Below are positions 37,246 through 50,701 of a stretch of 64,000 bases of DNA, in pieces. The position numbers were made by a program, and so were the translations under genes. The notes beneath the pieces were generated by a model, which was not told the origin of the DNA, searched no databases, and worked only from the letters and a program-made list of their open reading frames with translations. The stretch comes from Pithys albifrons albifrons (lineage: Eukaryota > Chordata > Aves > Passeriformes > Thamnophilidae), in the NCBI RefSeq assembly GCF_047495875.1, contig NC_092462.1:30910023-30974022 (forward strand). The letters are read 5' to 3'. Positions within the stretch are counted from its first letter, which is position 1, and each line of letters begins with the position of its first letter.

Positions 37246-39975
37246 TAATGACTGAGATGAGAGTAAGCTAAAACCAAAACCTTCCACATTGCAGATACTC
37301 AGTTTCCTTTTCAAGCTATGTTAGCAGGCAGATAGGAATTTCATTTAAAGTATCTACTTATTAAAACAGAAGAAATATGTCTCAAAACCAAGAGTGTTTA
37401 AAAATCAGCAGATGGAAGTACATGCATCAGACAGTGTCCAGTGTACTAAGAAACAGGCGATGGGCCAAAACGTGGGTAAAAAAAGGTGAAGAGTGATGGG
37501 ATGTTCTCCAAGCTAAGGACTCCTGAAAATTTCATCCCAAATATGTCACTCCTACCGAGGCTTGTACAGTCTTCCAAGAGTACTCTTCTTCCTAGCATGG
37601 CTATGGCTACAAAATGAGTCACAAGTCACCATGGGGAAATTGTTTTTGTGACTACTTGGAATACATGTTGGTGGACCACTTGCAATAGCATTTATGGCAT
37701 TCACAATTCTGAACTCACAAAACCTCCTGGACTGTCTCTGGGATCCCACACTGAATCTCCACCCAGTTGTCTAGTTGTTGCCATCACTTGTGGCCATCAG
37801 CATGAAAGCATTCTTCCAGATGAATAAAAAATGTACATGGAGACTAGTTGGAAGAACAAAACTTGGCATATACTGCACCCACCAAGTATCAGTGAAATAT
37901 AATCTCTGAATATTTCATATACTGATTGCTTGAGAGACATACATGTCCTGGTGCTTCTTCTCCTTTCTGTGTTCTGCAAGAAGTATTCAGTCATGGCAGC
38001 ACACAGACAGCCACCCATCCACCCACTGGCAGTGAATGTGGGAGCTGGAAACTCTTGGGCAAAGGGGTAACCCAGAAGTACAAGGGCTAAATGGGAGGCA
38101 GCTGAGATCGGGATTGCCATGACAGAGAGGGCACAAGGAAGGGTAGGCTGGACAGAGATGTGGGTAGCACAGATTGGGTCTCCAGCATGGCTGGATTGGA
38201 ACCCATTCCCATGTCCCCCAGGACTCTTAGATCTGCACCCAGCATGTGGACACTGCTGGCTTGGGGTGACCTGAGGAGCCCGGCCAAGGAAATGGAAGAG
38301 TCAGACCCAGATGAAAACAAGCTGAAGTACAGCATGTTGAGTCAAGGCTATGAGGGAGGCCCATAGCTACCTTAAGGATTTGCAAAATAGTGAGATTTCT
38401 GAGTTCACGATTTCTCTGCTGCCTGCAGATGCCTGGAGAGATCACTGACAATCAGCCTGTCCACATCCCTGAAGAGTTCTGACAGCCTGTTCAGACCTCT
38501 GCTTGCTTCTCCTCACTCAGGTACAGAAGCCTGGTGATGCTGTATACAGGGAAGATCAAGATATTTTGCTGCCACTGCTCACTAGGTCATGCCATCTGCC
38601 CTGTGTGTTGAGACACAGAAAAATGTGCTGTGTGGTAATGGCATTCAGGGCCCATCTGTCTCTGGAAGATGTACTTTTGAGGGCTACAGTTAAACAGTGT
38701 GGATGATTTTAGTTCTGGATTTCTTTATCAGTGGTTTGGGGAAAACCTTGATACCATGTTTTGAGCAGAGACTTCTGTGCCTAATTTCCTGGTTTTACTT
38801 CCCTGCTACCCTCTTTCTGCAGACTACTTGTCTGGAATATTTCCTTCTGTTCTTCCCCCTTCCAGCTGTGCCACTCTGCTTTGGAGTTTGGTGGATTCTT
38901 CCTTCTCATCACCTCAGTCCAGCAAGAAGCACTAGAAAGGCAGAGAAGACAAGGCACCTGGAGATCAGAGCAGGTACATGGTTTTGTTATATGTCAGCTG
39001 TGCCCAGCGTGGTAAGCATCAATGAGCAAGCACAAGGTGTATCTGGGTCAGTGCATCCCTTAGTATCTGCAGTCTGTACTATTTCAGAGGTTTTCCGGTA
39101 TTTTTTTTTTGTAGTTAAACCTGAGGCAGATTTGTAACATGGGAGAAGATAGGAGTAGGATTAAATAGCATAGATAGGAGTAAATATTTCAGCTGTAAAT
39201 ATGTTAACTTAAGTAAACAGGATGCTCTTGTAAAATGCCAGTAAATGAGTATATGTCATGTGAAGTCTGATGTTCTTACCATTTATACTGACAACAGAGA
39301 AGAGCTGCCTATGAATGTTTGTGGAGCCAGAGGGGCCAGGTGTATAAATTCAGGCTCTGCTGCATAGTAAGCTGTTTTCCTGGGGTTTCACTTCTGCATC
39401 ACCACTCATCACCACTTGTGAGTATATGGCCAAAAAATGATTTAAGAAATCTGGGAGTTTGTGGGTCTGCAGCTTGCCATTGGCAGTGCACTGTGGTGTG
39501 GCACATCAGTGGGGCAGTAGCTCTTGGTGACTCTCCGTTTCAGCCTCACCTTGCACTGTGCACAGCTGATGGATCCATTCAGCTCACATCTCATCCAGAC
39601 AGAAATGGCCTCTGGTCTGTACTGCAGCACTCACTCATGTGTGTGAAATGCAGTTCCTGGAACCTGTCAAATATAACCTTAGGTTTTATATGTTGATGAG
39701 CCCATCTGTCTTGAACCAATCACCTGGTACAAAGGGGTTTCTTCAAAAATTAGACAGTATTTCCATAAATATAACTTCTGGCATGAACTTCTGAGTTTTG
39801 CTATTTATCCATTCTAGTGAATAATGGAAATAATTTGATGTAAGTGACAGTAAGGAAAATGACAGGAATTAGGAATAAATTTGAGTTTCTTTCAGTATGC
39901 ATACTGTAAATGTTGTTATTTGGAGTTCGCAAATTATGAATTGTAATTTGAAGCTTTTAGTAGTGTGTTTACATG
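37246..39975. other. Unannotated non-coding DNA
   Basis: No supported gene. I checked minus-strand frames at 37552-38120 for a transposase and could not align them to any family. The 146-codon plus frame at 38697-39137 is hydrophobic and aromatic-rich but has no signature and no splice context. A GC-richer patch covers about 38090-38350. Confidence 0.5.
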
Positions 39976-40019
<44 letters not shown>

Positions 40020-40033
40020 CCATCTAGCTATCT
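39976..40033. repeat. Compound (CTGT)n(CTAT)n microsatellite
   Basis: About six CTGT units pass directly into about five CTAT units and then degenerate CTAGC/CTAT units. The switch of repeat unit (G to A at one position) within an otherwise continuous array is typical of a compound tetranucleotide microsatellite. Confidence 0.95.
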
Positions 40034-43000
40034 CCAGGAGCCAAAGCAAATTTCATCTTGTCACTGCTGATCTTCCTCACTTAATTTCTCATTTCACTTT
40101 GGTCTATTCAGGATATCTCTGGACTCTTCTCCTGCCATCCTCTCCAAAGGATTTTAGAAGTATTCTATACAATTTATTAAATAATTCTTGAGAGGCAAAG
40201 GTGTACAGTTTTCCCAGTTATTATTAAAGGGACTGAGACATTTATGTGGAAATACATGGGATTCAGGTGTTAATAGTTTCCAGAGTTGGCCTGACAGGTC
40301 TTTGACTGTTGGAACTGGCTGATATGCATGTTAAAAGTCTTTGCAAGAAACCTGTATGATCAATGTGTTTTGAAATATGATACTAAGAATCTCATCCAAG
40401 GACCAGTGTTCAACACTGAAAACATCTCTTTCTAATTTTAATGTTTCAGTGTACATTGTGGTTCTATTTGGAATTTTATATTTATCTTTTTTTTGTTGGT
40501 TTTATCTTACACTGTCTTAGAAACTCTCAGCTTAGTAAGTAATTAATTCACTCAGCATGAGTGGATTTTATAGTGATGGAAGTATCAACAAGGGTTTTTC
40601 TGCCAAGACTGTGGTGGTGTTAGATGCTGTGTAACTCTTAGGGTGAAAGTGCATTTTGCAGCAAACTGAATAACAGGGATCTAAAAGTAGACCTTCGGAT
40701 TTCTGTGGAAGCATCTAGAAAGTACTTTTTTTCAGACATGCTGGGTATTTGTCTAGTATTTGTCACACAGAATGATGCATTTATCTTTTGAGAATGGTGC
40801 ATGTGTTTCTGAGTTTATCAGTTTACTTGGGCACATAGTTATGAGAAGAGGTTGATCTATGTATTCAGTATTTCATAGTTACTGTATGTTCATTGATAGT
40901 CCCTAAAAGACCAGGAAAGAGGCAACATTTTATACCCTAGGGCAAGAGCATAGGTCATGTTTAGGAATAGGTGGAAGATGCAGCAGTTTAGAAATTAAGG
41001 CAGTAATAATATATTAAAAAAAAATCAAGGTGAAAACATCTTGTGGGACTACTAAGAAACAACCTAAACCAAGACTAAACACTGTTATTTTTCACACACA
41101 ATAATGCACATAATAAAACTTTTTTTCCTGTTGTCTGTTTTTATTGAGCAGTTGAATTTCTCAGAAAAAAAGAAGCTCGTGGGGATTCTGGCATTGGCAT
41201 GCCATGTTGATCCAATTGTAAGTGCAATGCAAAACTGTGCTAAGAAGCTGTAGCTGAAGTGAATCCTGGCACCCATTTCAGGTGCTTTGTTGATTGCTGG
41301 AAAGATAAAAGAAGGCTTGTGTGTCCAAGCCTCCATGTCAGTTGAACCTCCTGCACCCTTTCTTTGCCCTGGAGGAGAACACCCTATTTTTGGACACTTT
41401 TTGGATGTGCCACCTACCTTGGGTGGAGGACCCTGGCAGCCTGGCACGGTATGGCCAACTCCCAACAGGGCTTCACACTTGGCAGCAAGTGGTCCCAGCT
41501 TCTGGGATTAGCTCTGCTTTTTTTCCAGGGGCCAGCTTATGAACACATGACTGGTCCCTTGAGAGCACTGTCTTTCCCAGGCAGGACCAACACAGCTCAC
41601 AGGGATGTAAGTGCACAGCACAGAGCCATCAAAAGGTTAAGGGATTCCTGAGAGCAGCCCAGCTTTCTGCAATTTGAATACTAGCAATCCAAAACTCTTG
41701 GGCTTACCAAAGCTACTTTTTAAATTGGTCTCATTTACTCTTTTTATTTGCATGCCTCAACACATACTTGTTGTACGTGAAGATGTTAGCAGAGATTCTC
41801 TGCTTTGCTGATTACAGATTTATGATTTTGGATATATGTTACAATATTTTGTGGTTTTCTATTTTTGGCTTTTTGACTTAATCCAGGCCAGTAGACTCAG
41901 TCCCTTGAGGTAACAGGAACTACAAAATATCACTTAGCAGCAGGCAAAAGCAGTGCTATACACTGCTATACAATACCACTGAGGATGATTTTAGTGAGTT
42001 CCCATCTCTGAATTCATCAGATTTCTTGGAAGAAAAGCAACTTTGTCCTGAAAATAAAAGATATGTGTCCACAAAGGGCATCGAATCTCCTTGATATGGC
42101 AATTTTAGTTTAATTTTTATATTCTTAATGAATGTTCACAGAGTAATAAAGGGTGAGTTCCTCGATATTTCAGACTATAAATTTCTCAGTCAGCCATTCT
42201 CTGGCAGTGTTACAGAATTATTTTACAGAGTTATTTTTACTGAAAACCATGCTGAGCAATGTGGGATATTTATGTGCTCAATTCAAAGTTTCTGCCCACA
42301 AGGAGCCACCTTATCCTCAGGATAACCTTTTGCCTTTCCCCATCCCTGTGCTGGTCTGCCCTCCTGGAGGTTCTTTCCCAGACATGGAGAAGGAAAGATG
42401 GCCATTCCTGCAGCCATGGTTGCCTCTCCTCAGCTCCCACTTACTGGCACACTTCAAAGTCTCTCAGCTGCTTTCTTCGCCATCCCACTTTGCTGCTCAG
42501 GGCCATCTGCCTCATTCAGACTCTTACAACCCAGCTTTGTGCTACTGCTTAAACATGCAGAGATGACCCTGAGGTGTCAGGACAAAGAAGTGTCAGGAGC
42601 ATGAAAGAAACGATGTAGGCACTGCTGTGCAAAACAACATGCAGCCTGAAAAGGCATGGAGAAATATCAGAAAATGCTACTTTCTGGTCTACAAACTTTA
42701 CAGAAGAGGGAAAAATTTAAATCTTAAAAAAAATAAAAGAAGGAATCTGGAATATTTCAGTCTGCACACTGATAATTTATTACAAGTTGACATTTGTAAG
42801 CAATATTTCTGATAGATGGTTTAAATATCTTTTTCCATTACATTGACACATCCTAGCAGTGCTCCTCAGCTTCTTTTCTGCCTGAGGTGCTCATGGGTCT
42901 GGAGAGAGACAAGTGCTGAGGGGCTATGGCTGTTCCTGCTGCACCAAGTTTGGTCCTGGTCTCAATGTCCTGCAATGTCACGAGGGTAGGAAAAGCTCAC

Positions 43001-44823
43001 CTGCCTCTCTTCCCCTGGACAGTGTGCCTCGATGTGCAGGCCGACCCTGGTGGCAGGGTGGGTGAAGGGCACCATCTCTATCTCTGGTCTCTGACTGCTT
43101 GCCATATGCTCGCTGGGGTCAGCACTGGGCAGCTCTGCCCTGGTACCAGCAGGATGCAGCCTATCGTAGATGATTATCACAGCCAGGTACCAGAAGCGGT
43201 GTGGAGAGAGCTTGTTACACTGCTGGGAGCTTTTACAGGCTTGGTTCTGCTATGATTAATTGTGAAAATACAAGAAAACTAAAAACGTTATTAACAGAAA
43301 GGAAAGCGAGTCCAAGCTGAGGGTTGCAGGGCCTAGAGTCCCAGTGGCTGAATTCCCAAATATTTCCAGCTCCATAAGGATGCCACTGGTCCCTGGTGCC
43401 TGCATGGCTCAGGAGCTCATGGCAGTGCCAGTGGAGAGCCAGGACTTCTCCAGGATTTGAGGATGTTTGCTTCTTGCTGAAATGGAAAATAACTGGGACA
43501 GCCCTTCAGTTGCAATAATCTGAACACTACATCCCCTTTGGCTTCTGGAGCAGGGCCACAGTGTCCCTTCCCTGGGGCGCAGATGCTGGGCAAGAAGGCC
43601 CCCTGTGGCCTATGGGGCAAGTGCCCAGTCAAAATGAGACCATTTCATTGACTCGCAGGAGTTCACTGTGTCTCCTGCTGGGTTTCCCTTAGAAAGGTCC
43701 TGTGTTGGAAATAAATCAGTGTGGAGGGAGGCAGACCACTTGGGAGTAATCCAAGGGGCTTCAGGGAGGAACAAGATCCTGCTGAGCACTGCTGCTGCTT
43801 GCTGGAAGTCATGAGCAGCCAGGAAGGAAGGATCCAGGCTGCACTGACCCACCGTGGGGCCAGCACCCATGGTTAGCAGTCCATGGCCAGGAGGGGGCAA
43901 GCTCTGTGCAAAATTGCCTCTGATCTCTCCTTGCTGGTCCTGGGGTACCAGCAGCCACCTAAGCAGTAAGTGCTTTGTGTAGGTGCTTACAGAAAGGTGC
44001 AAGTGGAAAGTTAGTGTATGTAAACAGGAAACCCAATATGCCAGGTGGAAATAACCAACGTCAGTTGTAATTCAAACTGAATTTCTGTTACAGAAAGAGT
44101 TTTTAAGTTAGGGAGCAATTTCCAAAGGACTGCATATCAGCTCAACAAAAGATAGACAAATTTATGGAAAATGAGGAAACCTGAGAGACAGCCACTGGCT
44201 GGATTTATGTGGCTAGGAATAGATGTTGAGATATCAATGTATTGTATGACATCTGTATTACTTACTGTCACAAATGCAGGCTTAGATGAACTGTTACTTC
44301 TGGCTCTGACATACCTATGCTTTAGTAAAAAACAATTGCTTCCATAATACAGTAAGAAACAATGGAATGATAAAATCTAACTGTTTTGGAAACAAATGTT
44401 CTGTATGAAACTTGTGGTTTGCTGTCCATTTTGTTAGACTTAATCTTCTCTTTACAGCAAGGACTTTTTGGCAGCTCTGGTGATTCCACATTATGTTTGT
44501 GTACGTTTTGCTCTAGGGTATAATCTCATTTTGTTTCTGGTTTTGATACAAAGGATAGAATAAGTAAATATGAGTGTATGTAAAGTACACACACGCAGAT
44601 GCATACACATACACAAATATGTATGTGTGTTTAGCAGCAGGTATTTGTGAAACTACATGATAACAGATAGTTCTGTGACACTATAAGCATCCTACAGACT
44701 ACCAACAGCAATTTCCTAGTGTGCATAAGCTTAAAGGGTTTTGAAAGGAATCTTTGGAAACTGCATCATACCATTTTCTGGTATATTGAGTTTCTGATTG
44801 GATTTCATTGTTGTTGGTTGATG
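40034..44823. other. Unannotated non-coding DNA
   Basis: No supported gene. GC-richer patches lie at about 41320-41560, 42300-42560 and 42880-43960, where several overlapping frames of 60-137 codons are open on both strands without domains. A 9-bp-arm AC/GT hairpin lies at 44605-44628. Confidence 0.5.
44605..44628. repeat. Short inverted repeat (9-bp arms) in AC/GT sequence
   Basis: ACACATACA, a CAAATA spacer and TGTATGTGT form a perfect 9-bp stem with a 6-nt loop. It sits in alternating purine-pyrimidine DNA, so it is probably a by-product of a decayed CA microsatellite. Confidence 0.7.
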
Positions 44824-44824
44824 T

Positions 44825-45137
44825 TCCCAAACCTTCCCTTCCCAAACCTTCCCAAACTTTCCCTTCCCAAACCTTCTCACACCTTTCTTTCCTCTCCCTT
44901 CCCCTCATTTCCCTTCCTCTTCCTCTTCCTCTTCCTTTTCCTTTTCCTTTTCCTTTTCCTTTTCCTTTTCCCTTTCCCCTCTTCCTTCCCCTCTTCCTTC
45001 CCCTTTTCCTTCCCCTTTTCCTTCCCCTTTTCCTTCCCCTTTTCCTTCCCCTTTTCCTTCCCCTTTTCCTTCTCTTTCCCCTTTTCCTTCTTTTTTCCTT
45101 TTCCTTTTTTTCCCTTTTTTTCCTTTTCCTTCTCCTC
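44825..45137. repeat. 310-bp homopyrimidine tract with nested tandem repeats
   Basis: The plus strand is almost purely C and T for about 310 bp. Four zones can be seen. CCCAAACCTTCC-type units (44825-44885) are the only zone with A. CTTCCT/TTTTCC hexamers follow (about 44905-44970). Six exact copies of the 12-mer CCCCTTTTCCTT (45000-45071) come next, preceded by two CCCCTCTTCCTT variants. A degenerate T-rich tail ends near 45137. Because the main periods are multiples of three, frames on both strands stay open across it, giving Phe/Pro/Leu- or Lys/Glu/Gly-rich low-complexity translations that are not genes. Such tracts can form intramolecular triplex DNA and are hard to sequence. Confidence 0.95.
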
Positions 45138-46003
45138 AGCCTGCCTTATTCTTTTACCTTCAAGCCTTATTCTTGAGTGACTGTCAATGACGTTGGAGCT
45201 CACTTGTTCTCGCCCATCTTTATTAGATAAGTTCAAAGAACTGAAGTTTTTGGTGCTCTGGTCCACTGTAGACCTCCTTCCTTGCAGCTCCTGCTGCAAG
45301 GAAAATGTGGATAACAAGGGCCTGTCCAGGCCACCAGCCAGCAGCAAGCAGTCAAGTGGTATATCTAGATGTTAGCTTTTAACCCAGACCTTGGGCTTCA
45401 TGTGGGGTGTTGGTGTCATGCCTTGAGAACAGGAGGGTTTATGATAACTCGTCTAACTTCAGATGAAGTTGTATGCCCATGGAATAGCTGGGACGTCCAC
45501 ATGGAGAACCATGTACTCTTAATTTTCACACAAAATAATACGAAGAAAACAAGAAGTGGTTCTTGAGATGACTGGGTGTTAGAGTTGGGGAGTTGTCCCT
45601 GAGATATTTAACTTCCATAACACCCTGTGGAGGGATGCTTGCAAATGCTCTTCAGTGATATATAATTAACATGAAGCTTGGATTTATTCTTTCTTGTTAA
45701 CCAATTGTATTTTTTTTAAGATAAAGATTATGAAATCACACTGACTGATTTCTGAACATTGCAATTAATGCTTTTTTCCATTCAAGACAATAAAATATAT
45801 TACAAGTGCCTTTTTAATGAAAGAGAAAGCAAGGCCTTCATGTCCTGCAACATCTGCTGGGAACATAATCTAAATTGAAAACTTATGCTGTTCTGATGGG
45901 GAGAGAGAGTGAGAGGTCTTCTAGTGACAGGAAGTATCCAAAAAAGTTAATGCTGAAATCAGTAAAAAAATCATGCGTGACAGGAGGAAAATGAGCACAC
46001 AAC

Positions 46004-46016
46004 CTTTCTTTCTTTC

Positions 46017-46048
<32 letters not shown>
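46004..46048. repeat. (CTTT)n/(CTTTT)n passing into poly-T
   Basis: About four CTTT units, then CTTTT units, then a run of about 13 T. A graded pyrimidine microsatellite, shorter than but related in composition to the array at 56.8 kb. Confidence 0.92.
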
Positions 46049-49000
46049 AAGAGGAGGAGGTGGAATGAAGATGGACAAAGACAAGACAGAGATGGGGAGC
46101 AGGAATATCTGTGTATTGACAGAACTGTTTATTTGCTCCTGGCAGAAGCAAAACACAGCGTATATTCCCTCTGGCTTTTTCTTATTTATAAAGATGGAAA
46201 GCCTAATCTGTTGCCAAGACTCCTTATCCCTTGACTTGAGTTAGACAGTACATCTTGCATAATGAATCATGGACTATGAGGACAGAAAGGAAAAGATGTG
46301 TTTACTCTTGTAACCTTCTTCTGTTTATTAGTGTGTATAGTTACTACTACTACCAAAATGAGAGAGCTTGTATTTTAGCCATAGCAGAACAATGCAAATA
46401 AATAAAGAAATAAGCAAATAACATCTATTTAAAAATAATTAAAGTTCCCTGTACTCATCCACCTGTGACTATGTGGAATGGTTCTGTGATGAGGTGCACA
46501 ATGCTTCTGAAAGACTTCTGGTTTTGATATGTCTTCTGGTTAGCATAATTGTACCTGTGCTAAGTTTGAAAATATTTCTTACATGTGCGTTATGCCTTGC
46601 CTGAGCTCAAGCATCTCTAAGTACTTCCAATCTCCTCATAAATACACCTTTGTATTCTGCCTAATATATAAACATCACGACCTATGTCTGAGAATGTTGG
46701 GAATTTTATTACGTTCATAAAGTTTTAGTTGCGGTCTAGCCCAATGGGTCCAAAATAAATAAATGCAGAGAGCAAAAAGAGAAAAAATTTTGTACTTATT
46801 TCTTCTCCTCTCCCCTGAGAGTTTCCCCAGTACTGGTGAAGTACTTGCTGCAGTTGTTTCTGTGGCTTGATATCAAAGTACCTGCAAGCCAGTAAGTGGC
46901 AGACAGATGCAGAGAAGAAAAGCTGGGAAAAGAAACTGAAATGGTCCTATTTAATGCATTTCACTGATTTCCTTGGTCTCTTTCCTTCTTAAGGACTGAC
47001 AAAAACTGTGAATAATTGTGAATAACTGGTGACAGCTGTGTTCCCTCTGTTGCTGTCAGGCTGCTTGGTCAGGACAGCTTCCTCAACCCTATGGATGGAG
47101 TATAAATAGTCATCATGGCAGGATGGAAACCTCTCTCTTAGTGTACAGTGAGACTTAACTCTTGGATTCAGGTCTTCACTCTGGGGTGGCCCTTTCTCTG
47201 GACAAAGAGCTGTCATTGTTCCTCCATTAGAACAGAGCTTTCTTCACCTACAGCATCCACTTTTGACAGGTAGGGTGGATGCAATGGTGCAGAAAAGAAG
47301 CTATCAATAATGCCAACATCTTCACCTGAGCTGGGATGAGTGCAGTCTTTGCTTCAGGATATTATACTCCATAGGTATTTCAGGCATCTCTTACTCAGCG
47401 GAGCCACCATGCTCAGGATATACAGGGTACATAGGACAGATATTGTTGGTCCTTTCCTGTTTATAGAAAGGTGTTGCATTATCTTGAGACAAGCCTAAGT
47501 GCATGCAGCCATCATGCCTTTTAAAACAATTCTGTAGTAAGCCTTAGACCGATCAGAAAAATATAGCTCTGAAAACTTTGTAAACCCAAGGAATCAGCGA
47601 GCCAAGAATTATGTGAGAATCAAAACCATGGCTTAGGGCAGTTACGAAGCTAAATATATGCATTTTTGTGCATCTGTTGCAGGAGTGCCAAAGATACCAC
47701 TTTTGCAGGAAGACTTGGGATGTAAACCTTTAAAGATCAAGCCCCAAAGCATTTACCATTTGTTTATGTGCACTGCACTCATTCTATTTCAAGGCTATTG
47801 GAAAATTATTTCTGGAATGTAGCAAATGGCATAATACGTGTTACAGATCCCATTCCTATTTAGCTACAAAGCTTACACTGCATTTACAGGGGGGATATAG
47901 GCAGCTTTTTATTGTTCAACAATTTTTACAGACAAAAAAATTTTTTAGAGCAGATAATTGTAACTGAGCTACAATTACAAACCAAGTAAGACCATGCTAT
48001 TTCTTTTTTTTCTTTTTCTCAACTCACAGCTGCACAGTTGACTTTTAGGTTTGCTTGGAAATTTTTCAGCAAATGAAAATTTTGTTGGAAACCTCTGCAC
48101 AGGTTTAATAGTCCAAGATACTTGGGCTCTTGAAATGCCTTAGATTTGACTGACTTCTGCAAGCTCAAAGGTGAGTTCCTGCCAGTTATGACCAGAGGTG
48201 GGAGCTGCCAGACCCTCAGCTCTAGGGCGGATATTGAGGAACACATATAGTGCAGGTGGCTTGGTGTGCAGCTGTAGAGAGAGCTGCAGGTTGAGTGCTG
48301 GGTGGAGGGAGCCCGAGGGAAGAGGCTGTGACCTGGCACTGACCCTTTGCACAACCAAGGGCACGAGAACCTGTGGTCCAGCCAGAGGATCAAACACCCA
48401 GAGACATGGCAGGAGCTGACAACTTAGATGAAAGACCCCAGACTTGTGTGTGCACAGATGTCAGGGTATGAAAGCCCAGTGTTTCCTTTGTTCAGGTCCC
48501 TCCTCCGAGGCACCATCTCAAGCAGTTGCTCAGCTGCGGCACCATGATTAAATTACTTTAAGGAACCAAAGGACTGAGACTATGAATGAGAAACTTGGGG
48601 TTGAGACGCTAAAGAAATCTTGTCTGACTATGAGAGTGGTGTGTTGGGAGTCAGGCGGGGCAGCCATTGGCTCACTGGAGCCACCTGCTGTGAAGGAACT
48701 TTGGTTCCAGCACTTAAAGTCTGTGGTGGTGGGAGTGTGACTGCCAGAGTGGCTTCTGAGGTGTCAGACATGAAAGTGACCTTGACAGCAGATGCATCTA
48801 TAAGGAGGCAGGGGAATGTTTTCATTTGGGCTGAGAGTCTTATCATCCTGGGCTGTTCCAGAAAAAAGTATGTTGTACAGGACAAGCTTATGGACAAGAT
48901 GGAGGTAGGTGCCTGCTTTCAACAGAATGTAGATGTTGGTTAGACCCTAAGCGTTCATGTCACTGCTATGCACTGACTGATTTCCACTGTCCTGCTCCTC

Positions 49001-50687
49001 ACAGCCCTCAGGTTTGCATGGCAGGAAGATTGCCTGCACTGGATGCAGAGCAGGACAGCTACTGTATGCCCTCTTGGGCTCCTTCAGGCATGGCAAGTGA
49101 GCAAAGAACTAATTGCCTCACTCTTGGCTCAGCCCCCTGCAGAAAGAAGGTGGGTGGCAAGGGCAGCCATTGCCAAGCCCCTGGACAGGTAGTCCCCTTG
49201 CCCTCACACAGCTGCTTCCCAGCAGGCCAGGTGATCCTGCAGGTCAGCAAGGCTTTGGCTTCAGGCCCTCAGTGAGCTTGTGAGCTTTTAACCATGGCTA
49301 AAACCTTCTGTATCTCCCACTTTTGAAAAAGATATTATTTATTTTATTTTAAATGCAAGTGCAAAAGCCCAAAATTACTAATGTTCCTTCCAAGGCAATG
49401 ACCACAAAACAGAGAATCAAGCCCACAGAAATGCTTTCTTTTAGAAATTACTCACATTTCATCAAGCTTTGCTTATACCAATGTGACACAGCCAAACCCA
49501 CTGACTGTTCAGCTATGTGGCCTGAGAAACTCAGCTGCATTAACAAAGCTGCTCTCAGATGTAGAGCAATGCTTTTCATCTTTGTTAAAATACCACATTG
49601 CTACTCCATTCCTACCCTGTCAGCATCCCTTCTCATTGGCCCTTCTGCCTGTCCCACTGGAAATTGGCATATATTGCCAAGCTTCTTGCAGCTCCACAAG
49701 TTAAATATTCACCCCAGAATCCCTTAGAGGTGGGGAGAACTGATCCTTTGCTTTTCCTTTTTCAGAAACCTAACTAAATCTTTCTATTGTGTGAGTTACT
49801 TTTTTCTTTTATTAATAACACTATATTTCAAATCATCCTAGAGTGCAACAGTGGCAGGCAGCTGCCCAACACTTGTACTCTTAAAAAGGGAAAACAATAT
49901 AAAGAGAGTATGTCCCTGGAGGGAGATCATGCTCTGGCCCATCTGCTCACACATGCAAGAGATTTTTCTTTTTTTCAAGGACAAGAGCCGGTCAGGAACA
50001 GGACTGCTTGCCCTTGGAAACACCCCTCTTTGCCTTGCAAGGATTTGGAAACTTGGCTTTCACCACTGCAAGGATAGCTAGAGAATTTACTAGTTTTGAG
50101 CAGTGGCATTTTAAATGAATAAGTATCTCAATGGCCAGTGGTGTGACACATGCAGGGGTGGGACACACGTGCATGCCTCTAGGGGGCAATAAAGTCTGAA
50201 GACAGGGGCCAGTTTCTTCTGCTCTGTCCTGACTGGAGCTGAACAGTCTCTGACAGATGAAAACAGACTTAGACAGTGAGTAGGATCTGGCAAACAGTTT
50301 TGTTGTTCTGCTTTTGGCAGTCAAGCAAAAAACCTCAGTAGTCTGGTAGAAAGCTAAGCAGTTAGATACTCAACATCTGTGTCCTTGGGGCATCTTTCCT
50401 ATTGAAATGGATAACATTTTAGAGCACATACCTTGTGAGACAGTTTGGAAAGGTAATGCTGAAGTTACTAGTAATTGGTGCATTGTTCAAACAGAAATAA
50501 TGTCCAGCCACAAAAAAACACAAATTTCTACAAATTCTGCAGGTAAGTGGAGATCACTGGGCTCTACAGGATGTGTGCCATGGGGACCAGAGACCACATA
50601 GGGAGAGGCAGGAAACTCGTAAGATGCTTGGCACAGCAGCTCAGCCCTTCCCTGCGGATATGCTGGCACTGAATGTCTGGTAGCATA

Positions 50688-50701
50688 GTGTGTGTGTGTG
50701 G
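50688..50701. repeat. (GT)n dinucleotide microsatellite
   Basis: About seven GT units. Short, ordinary microsatellite. Confidence 0.88.

Noticed and set aside
37552..38350. Minus-strand frames suspected of being a decayed PIF/Harbinger or other transposase.
   Set aside because: No catalytic triad or family motif could be aligned in any frame; similarity was only impressionistic.
44719..45347. Long open frames on both strands (153, 122 and 156 codons) across the pyrimidine tract.
   Set aside because: They are produced by tandem periods divisible by three and the lack of stop codons in CT/GA repeats. The translations are low-complexity Phe/Pro/Leu or Lys/Glu/Gly.
48019..49275. Cluster of 60-124 codon frames in a GC-richer region, considered as exons.
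   Set aside because: Frames overlap on both strands without a consistent phase, splice pairs or recognisable domains; high local GC explains them.
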